From ZC4RG35 sp041747855 (GTDB lineage: Bacteria; Actinomycetota; Acidimicrobiia; Spongiisociales; ZC4RG35), in the NCBI GenBank assembly GCA_041747855.1, contig JBGTEJ010000017.1, positions 1-64,000 of the forward strand: DNA of 64,000 bases, read 5' to 3'. Shown piece after piece: positions 59,701-64,000 of the stretch. Positions within the stretch are counted from its first letter, which is position 1. Every line of letters begins with the position of its first letter. The position numbers and the translations under genes are program-made. The notes beneath the pieces were generated by a model. That model was given only the letters and a program-made list of their open reading frames with translations. It was not told where the DNA came from and made no database searches.

Positions 59701-60263
59701 AGGTCCTCATCGGTGCGCTCCAGACGTCTCTCAGCCCGCTCCTTGCGTCGCCGGTGTTTGAGGATCCCGGCGGCCTCCTCGATGACCGCTCGGTGCTCCT
59801 CGGGTGAGGCGTTCAACACCTGACCGATCTCTCCCTGACCGATGATCACGTGTTGATGTCGACCGACCCCCGAGTCCGACAGGAGGTCCTGGATATCGAG
59901 AAGACGACATCCGACACCGTTCAACTCGTAGTCGCTCGAACCATCCCGATAGAGCCGTCGCGTGATGGCAACTTCGTCGAGATCGAGATCGATGAGGCGT
60001 TCGGTGTTGTCGATGACCAGGGTGACCTCAGCCCGGGACAGAGACGGTCTCGAAGCCGTCCCCGCAAAGATGACGTCCTCCATCTTCGGAGTCCGGAGAC
60101 TCTTGGGAGATTGGGTCCCGAGCACCCATAGGAGTGCATCGACCAGGTTCGACTTACCCGAACCATTGGGACCGACGACGACGGTCACTCCGGGTCGGAA
60201 TTCGAGTCGGGTGCGGTCCGCAAAGGACTTGAACCCGGTCAGTTTCAAACTCTTTAGATACAC
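56799..60263 (-). CDS. smc: Chromosome segregation protein SMC
   Basis: The 1154-aa condensin ATPase has Walker A VGPNGSGKSNL near residue 33, long coiled coils, a hinge about residues 480-620 (VPEGLEAAVGAALAGWVDAV), the signature LLSGGERSLAALAFLFAIF and Walker B FYVLDEVEAALDD. Length is close to the family norm. The start is GTG 60263 after GTAGGAAG. ScpA and ScpB are not in the window. The ftsY-smc-mutM order is standard. Confidence 0.97.
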   Translation of the reverse strand: MYLKSLKLTGFKSFADRTRLEFRPGVTVVVGPNGSGKSNLVDALLWVLGTQSPKSLRTPKMEDVIFAGTASRPSLSRAEVTLVIDNTERLIDLDLDEVAITRRLYRDGSSDYELNGVGCRLLDIQDLLSDSGVGRHQHVIIGQGEIGQVLNASPEEHRAVIEEAAGILKHRRRKERAERRLERTDEDLLRLNDIVSEIARQMRPLRRQAKAAERYDGVKTEVVSLRLYLGGHALTRHDADLVSAETERARLAQSVQADQTRVDELGRDLTVLTEESLRVGSELERDTSAAAMLETASERLGRIASVAHERRRAASGREEATVERLADLQTEKDQIIIELASLTAEKVGVEQTVAEAEARMMELEDEERVLAGQIALSPEGAQAAVSGELRGLEASLARDRREIGAVEHRLEVLRSQMTEELASMESINTEIRHLDTEVSVLQSEYEAKQTARKADQVRWEEAENASTDARVEVASLEARVEAIASTLEGRYDPETRELVETSKGAVGSLISQLDVPEGLEAAVGAALAGWVDAVAFSGRADLRAAVGSVKARGGGSAAVVAPRGSVQVPARRVAGSVGMEALIDLLGENASTELAESLLGDVVLAAGWASGWDLVAANPEIRVVTPEGDLISAHGARVANPDGAAPVMIEAAEVLLEKALTNQARASSIHTAVRREFESSRDIERTALEALETAETRLAGRSEAMARINQSVNGIRAEIERLEERVDALSTSVAGGEDQAKALRARIEALQGEEAELQRTWQEIESRRLQVAADREISRSTWQEHAGRLRYLIERERMLVDRRQRVDVEVDRLGTEPVGKIDVSGLKVVEDVSKRALRTLESALSVLRDRQAELRVVNSQTRDNFNRARDEHEARRTAIADARERIAALDIRITELRLHREAVVEAIRRDADSSPDVAYMAEPPGYPEGTDLEVVLESKLAELSRMGPINPLAATEFRDLDERHSFLQSQMADIEESRSELRKVITALEKEIDDRFQTAFEEVASAFERYFGVLFPGGRGRIRLGESGDAGSGVLIDAQPMGKKLSQMSLLSGGERSLAALAFLFAIFEARPSPFYVLDEVEAALDDVNLRRFIRIVEEFRGRAQLIIVTHQQQTMEAADVLYGITMEAGGTSRALRKDMAAVRNELTAIERTA

Positions 60264-60325
60264 AGCTTCCTACCTGGCAAATAACACGTCTGTGATTATC
60301 ACCTCAGGCTAACAACAGAGCGAAG

Positions 60326-61156
60326 TCACTTCTGGCAAGACGGGCAGTAGTGCGACGACCGGGCCTGCACCAGGACCTTCCTGATAGGGGTCTCACACGA
60401 GAGGCAGGGCAGACCATCCCGGCCGTATACGGCCAACCGACCAAGGTTGTCCCCCGCCCGACCGTCTGGAAGCAGATAGGCGAGGTCATCTAGTGTGGTC
60501 CCTCCGTGCTCGATGGCATTCCCCAGCACCAGCACCATCGCCTCGACCAACCGCCGTGCCGAAGCAAGGGAGATCTTTCCCCCCATGCGGGTCGGTCGGA
60601 TCCCGGCCAGGAACAGCACCTCATCGGCGTAGATGTTCCCCAACCCGGCGACGACACCCTGATCGAGCAGGAGGGCTTTGATCGAGGCCGACCTGCCACT
60701 CAACCTGCTGACCAGTTGTCCCGGAGTGGGCGGGTCGTTCCAAGCGTCCGGGCCGAGACGGGGCAGCGGAGAGCGGTCGATCTCCTCCTCGTCGAAGACG
60801 GAGACGAATCCGAAGGTCCGGGGGTCGATGAATCTCACTTCCACCCCATCGTCGAGTTGGGCCACGAAATGGGTGTGAGTGAGGATCGGGTCAGACCTCG
60901 AAGCGATGCTGAATCGGCCGGACATACCGAGATGGGCCACCATCGTCTGCCCGTCATCGAGTGAGACCACCAGGAACTTGCCATGTCTCCCCGTCGAGAG
61001 GACAGACCGGTTCGACAACCTCGACTCCACCTCGGATCGGGAGACGTTGAGCCGTGCAGTTCGATCATGGTGCACCCCGACGCGCACCATCGTCCGCCCG
61101 ATCAGGGCCACTTCGAGGTGACGTCGCGTGATCTCGACTTCGGGCAGTTCTGGCAA
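60326..61156 (-). CDS. mutM: Formamidopyrimidine-DNA glycosylase
   Basis: The enzyme removes 8-oxoguanine and Fapy lesions. The start is TTG 61156, because the catalytic N-terminal Pro must follow the initiator: MPELPEVE. Further motifs: LGMSGRF, HTHFV, IDPRTFGFV, GLGNIYADEVLF and the C-terminal zinc finger CLSCETPIRKVLVQARSSHYCPSCQ with four Cys. GGAG lies before the TTG. The 276-aa length is normal. Confidence 0.96.
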   Translation of the reverse strand: MPELPEVEITRRHLEVALIGRTMVRVGVHHDRTARLNVSRSEVESRLSNRSVLSTGRHGKFLVVSLDDGQTMVAHLGMSGRFSIASRSDPILTHTHFVAQLDDGVEVRFIDPRTFGFVSVFDEEEIDRSPLPRLGPDAWNDPPTPGQLVSRLSGRSASIKALLLDQGVVAGLGNIYADEVLFLAGIRPTRMGGKISLASARRLVEAMVLVLGNAIEHGGTTLDDLAYLLPDGRAGDNLGRLAVYGRDGLPCLSCETPIRKVLVQARSSHYCPSCQK

Positions 61157-61197
61157 GGTTCTCCAAAGAAACAGGGGCTGATTACGGTAGTTATCAG

Positions 61198-62082
61198 ATG
61201 CGGATACTCCCTCGTCGCCTCGGACAAGTCCTCACCAGCGCGATGACCACATTGGCCACGGTGTGGCGACCTTTGGCCCCAACATCTATCGCCGCATTCG
61301 TCCCGGCGAGCCTCCTCACTCTGCTCGTCTTCCACATGACCGGTTTCATCGACCTGGTGGAGAGGGTCCTCGCCGATCCGATGTACCTGCAGCGGATACC
61401 TGTCACCGAATACGACCAGATCGTTCGGTCCCTGATTCAGGTGGGTTTCCTGACCGCGGCCATACAAGGTGCGGCCACCGTCTTCGTCTTCCTGTTCGCC
61501 AATCGTCTGGTCCGGTCTGCCCTGATAGGCGAGTCGGTGTCGGCCCGAGAAGCCAGACATCATGCTGCGGTTCGGATGTTCTCGGGGATCACCGGCGGAC
61601 TCCTGGCTGCACTCACCGTGATTGGCGCATTGGTCCTGGGGTTGTTCGCATGGGCCTATGTGGTCAACCGACCTACATTCACCAATCAGATCTTGCTGGC
61701 AAACATCCTGTTGTTCGTGCTGATCTCGCCGGCGATCTGGCTGTCGGTCTCCATGTCCATGTTCACCTCGGTGGTGTCGTTCGAAGAGGCCGGGGTGAGT
61801 GGGTCGTTGCGTCGCAGCATCGATCTGGTGAGAGGACGCTGGGGTCAGACACTAGTCTTCCTGATCCTGGTTGGGCTGTTCGGGACCGTCGCCATCCAGT
61901 TGATTCAGTTGATCGCGTTGCCACTGTCCTTCGGCGGCCAGTCGAGTCTCGTCAGCTGGCTGGTCGCCCTCTTCGGCGTCGCCGCCCAGGGCCTCATCCT
62001 CGCCTCCATCGGCGCCACCTATGCCCACTGGTACATCGATCTGAGGGCCCGCAAAGAACCCGTGCTGGTGAATCAACTCTGA
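61198..62082 (+). CDS. Multi-pass membrane protein (DUF-type, six helices)
   Basis: The 294-aa protein has about six membrane segments (33-50, 85-105, 130-155, 165-185, 220-245 and 255-275) and an internal SLRRSIDLVRGRWGQTLVFLILVG block typical of the glycerophosphodiesterase-associated membrane domain family. The role is unknown. It is divergent from mutM, with 41 bases between them. The last 185 bases before the next gene hold only a weak TAGGCT -10-like site. Confidence 0.7.
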   Translation: MRILPRRLGQVLTSAMTTLATVWRPLAPTSIAAFVPASLLTLLVFHMTGFIDLVERVLADPMYLQRIPVTEYDQIVRSLIQVGFLTAAIQGAATVFVFLFANRLVRSALIGESVSAREARHHAAVRMFSGITGGLLAALTVIGALVLGLFAWAYVVNRPTFTNQILLANILLFVLISPAIWLSVSMSMFTSVVSFEEAGVSGSLRRSIDLVRGRWGQTLVFLILVGLFGTVAIQLIQLIALPLSFGGQSSLVSWLVALFGVAAQGLILASIGATYAHWYIDLRARKEPVLVNQL

Positions 62083-62267
62083 GTCATCTTGGAAGCACAA
62101 GGCATTGTTTTGCTCCCCCACTTCCCGTGGCTTCAAGGTAGTTGGCGGGCCGGCGATCGGCTCTCGAAATGTTGCCAAAGGCGCTGCTGAGACGCGAGAT
62201 CGGAGACTTCGTGCAATGCCCTTTTCCTCATAGAGAGTTCAACCAGCGCCGCTAGGCTCTATGGTGA

Positions 62268-62603
62268 ATGCGGAAAATGCGGAGAATGCTCCTCCTCGGT
62301 GGCATCCCGATTGTCTTGGCGTTGTCGGCATGCGTTTTCGCAACGCCTCCAGAGACAGGGCCCGACTTCCGGCCTTCACGCTGGTTGGCAGAGAGGGACT
62401 GCCCTGAGCACCTGCATGAGTGCCGTTGGTTGTATGAGAGCAATTGCAATCTCTGGCCGAGCCGAGAGCTCTGTCAACCCGACGGAACGGTAAGGGTCGA
62501 AACGTGGGACTGTGGTGAGCTCGGCCTGGACGAGACGTGTATGCAGGAGCGGTACACCGACGAGATTGGCGAGTCACCGATTAGAACCGTACTGATGCCC
62601 TGA
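62268..62603 (+). CDS. Cys-rich lipoprotein
   Basis: The 111-aa protein has a lipoprotein signal (RRMLLLGGIPIVLALSAC) and a small mature part with seven more Cys, suggesting disulfide bonds. ATG 62268 is chosen; a TAGGCT hexamer lies 10 bases upstream. No family was recognised. It begins an A/T-richer cluster of secreted proteins. Confidence 0.6.
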   Translation: MRKMRRMLLLGGIPIVLALSACVFATPPETGPDFRPSRWLAERDCPEHLHECRWLYESNCNLWPSRELCQPDGTVRVETWDCGELGLDETCMQERYTDEIGESPIRTVLMP

Positions 62604-62688
62604 CAGTAGATCCCGACTGAGGACCCCTACTGACACCGGTGGTGGTCCGATATGAATATGCTGAGTCAACACACAGATTGGAATCCCG

Positions 62689-63153
62689 GTGAGGCTCTTA
62701 GGTATTGCGCTGGTTGGGATTGTCGCTGGAACATTTTCCTCGGTCGCAGTCGGGCAGATTGTCCTCGGATCCGATGAACCTTTCCTTTGCGAGCACGGAG
62801 CAATGGTGTCGATGGGGCTGCGGATGGGCTCATGGGACCTCTCACCAGAGGAGCTAGTCGAACTCATCGTTTCGGATGCACGGCTTGTCAATGCGACGTA
62901 CGGATTAGAGGCAAGACACGATCATATGTGGGACAGAGTGCAGGTCGAATCTGGCCATGAAGTCTTTCTGGTCAGCAGTGGCGGTTCGAGAGTTGCCGCT
63001 TTCGAGATCGACACGTACGAGGATGGGACATCTCAGATCGGGAACGAGTATTTTTGCCTAGACCTGGATGATCAGCTCGTCGATGTCACGTTTCAAGGAC
63101 GTGCGTTCGGAAATCCGGACTTTGATAATGACCAAGAGGTTCCGAGTGAATAG
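62689..63153 (+). CDS. Secreted protein of unknown function
   Basis: The start is GTG 62689, 154 aa. An N-terminal signal sequence (MRLLGIALVGIVAGTFSSVAVG) is followed by an acidic domain with two Cys. No conserved motif was seen. The composition is less GC-rich than the backbone. It lies 58 bases before the protease gene and could be co-expressed. Confidence 0.6.
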   Translation: MRLLGIALVGIVAGTFSSVAVGQIVLGSDEPFLCEHGAMVSMGLRMGSWDLSPEELVELIVSDARLVNATYGLEARHDHMWDRVQVESGHEVFLVSSGGSRVAAFEIDTYEDGTSQIGNEYFCLDLDDQLVDVTFQGRAFGNPDFDNDQEVPSE

Positions 63154-63211
63154 ACACGCGGGATTGGTGGAAAGGTTCATCCAAAGAGCAGCGTCCAGGA
63201 ATAGGTACTAG

Positions 63212-63922
63212 GTGAGACGCCGAAAGCGACTCCAAGTGGTGATCTTTGTCTCGGCTTTCTTGGTGGGTTCTCTTGTTCCTAGTGCTGTCGCTGGCTTACA
63301 GCATTTTCAGTGGACCAACGCCGATGGATCAGACATCCTGCGGATAGATCCGTCTAGGTTGCCTCCCTTCGAGACACTGGACTTCAATGCGCCGATCATC
63401 GCTGCCGCGGCAGAGTTCAACTCAGTTGTCGGCTCCAGTTTCGAGTTTCTCATCTGGCAGTCGCCTCCTGCGATAGGTAACTGTCGGACTTACAGCTGTG
63501 CGGGGGTCCTAAGCAATCAGACCTGGATTGGCGACTATTGGACGTCAACCTGCGTGCAGACTGAGTGTTGGAACTTCACAGGCCCGACGACCTGCCAGAT
63601 TGCCAATGCCTGCTTGCTAGGAGTAGTGAGCGCCCTATGTGACTCGGGCTGCGTTTGGGGCGACAACCTGAGGCGTGCGTGGGTCATCGTCAATCATGAT
63701 GACGATATCTCCTGGAACCTCTCAGGCGGTGCAGCGTCAAACCAATACGACCTCCAGGCAGTCGTGACCCACGAACTCGGACACGTTGCAGGTTTTACGC
63801 ACATCAATGTCTCGTGCGGGACCTCACTGATGTACACGATGTGCGGAAGCGGATTCCTGGGACAGATCGCTCCACGCACCCTCAGAGACCACGAAGAGGC
63901 TGATCTGGCGACCAAGTACTGA
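63212..63922 (+). CDS. Secreted matrixin-like zinc metalloprotease
   Basis: The start is GTG 63212, 236 aa. It has a signal peptide (about 1-27), then a domain with the metzincin zinc motif HELGHVAGFTH (187-197: H187, H191, H197 as ligands and Glu188 catalytic) and the Met-turn SLMYTM about 15 residues later. There is no visible propeptide cysteine switch. Eight Cys suggest disulfides. It probably degrades extracellular protein. The final 78 bases of the window carry no gene. Confidence 0.82.
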   Translation: MRRRKRLQVVIFVSAFLVGSLVPSAVAGLQHFQWTNADGSDILRIDPSRLPPFETLDFNAPIIAAAAEFNSVVGSSFEFLIWQSPPAIGNCRTYSCAGVLSNQTWIGDYWTSTCVQTECWNFTGPTTCQIANACLLGVVSALCDSGCVWGDNLRRAWVIVNHDDDISWNLSGGAASNQYDLQAVVTHELGHVAGFTHINVSCGTSLMYTMCGSGFLGQIAPRTLRDHEEADLATKY

Positions 63923-64000
63923 GTTAGTCCGGCCTCGGCTCTCCCTACCCTGGGTCACTCTGAGTCCGATGGCATGGAGATGTCGTCTACCGATGGGGCG

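Overview
The window is a chromosomal segment of a high-GC actinobacterium, most likely of the class Acidimicrobiia or a relative. The order ispG-rseP-dxr-cdsA-frr-pyrH-tsf-rpsB, whiG-like sigma, xerC, dprA-comM, yraN-DUF2469, lepB-rplS-trmD, rimM-KH-rpsP-ffh, ftsY-smc-mutM is the actinobacterial backbone order, and DUF2469 and the 37-aa/zinc-protein pair are typical of Actinomycetota. Many genes start 6-7 bases after a TANNNT hexamer, with no ribosome binding site, which suggests that leaderless mRNAs are common. No rRNA, tRNA or CRISPR array was seen.

Layout. 0-11 kb: an incomplete MenG/UbiE-like methyltransferase, DoxX and VOC proteins, the isoprenoid/membrane/translation run (ispG to rpsB), a divergent QueG-YbaK fusion and a Nudix hydrolase. 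11-12 kb: a DUF559 nuclease between two copies of a structured repeat whose third copy lies at 2.6 kb. 12-17.5 kb: sigma factor, XerC, a nucleotide-sugar dehydratase, a lipoprotein, DprA and ComM. 17.5-26.2 kb: a composite island stacked on the 5' end of comM. Pieces of the comM start and its upstream sequence recur at every junction. It holds (i) a HEPN RNase with three small HTH proteins and a palindromic operator, (ii) an EcoRI-type methyltransferase with a DUF262-HNH nuclease between 32-bp direct repeats, and (iii) a giant surface metalloprotease-like protein. 26-39.3 kb: enoyl-CoA hydratase, ABC exporter, yraN, DUF2469, a membrane protein where rnhB is often found, lepB-rplS-trmD, a heptad-repeat protein, thiolase, two lipoproteins, rimM-khpA-rpsP-ffh. 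39.3-46 kb: an SBD-HNH nuclease predicted to cut phosphorothioated DNA, a VapBC pair, SDR, an ECF sigma/anti-sigma pair, a lactate dehydrogenase and a tandem triplication of a coiled-coil tail-anchored protein (middle copy frameshifted). 46-56 kb: pyrimidine salvage (upp, deoA, cdd), an alkyltransferase-like protein, a PLP decarboxylase, a SIMPL protein, an arginine operon of the N-acetylornithine carbamoyltransferase type preceded by an arginine-rich leader peptide, and etfBA. 56-61 kb: ftsY, smc, mutM. 61-64 kb: a membrane protein and an A/T-richer cluster of secreted proteins ending in a matrixin-like protease.

How the parts work together. The backbone genes serve isoprenoid synthesis (ispG, dxr), phospholipid synthesis (cdsA), translation (tsf, rpsB, frr, rpsP, rplS, rimM, trmD, queG), protein export (ffh, ftsY, lepB) and DNA maintenance (smc, mutM, xerC, dprA, comM). 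Interspersed defence-type genes (HEPN/HTH, MTase/DUF262-HNH, SBD-HNH, VapBC, DUF559) are concentrated at comM and beside other backbone genes. The arginine genes encode the acetylated route known from Xanthomonas: a carbamoyltransferase acting on N-acetylornithine, a fused N-acetylglutamate kinase/synthase, and ArgC.
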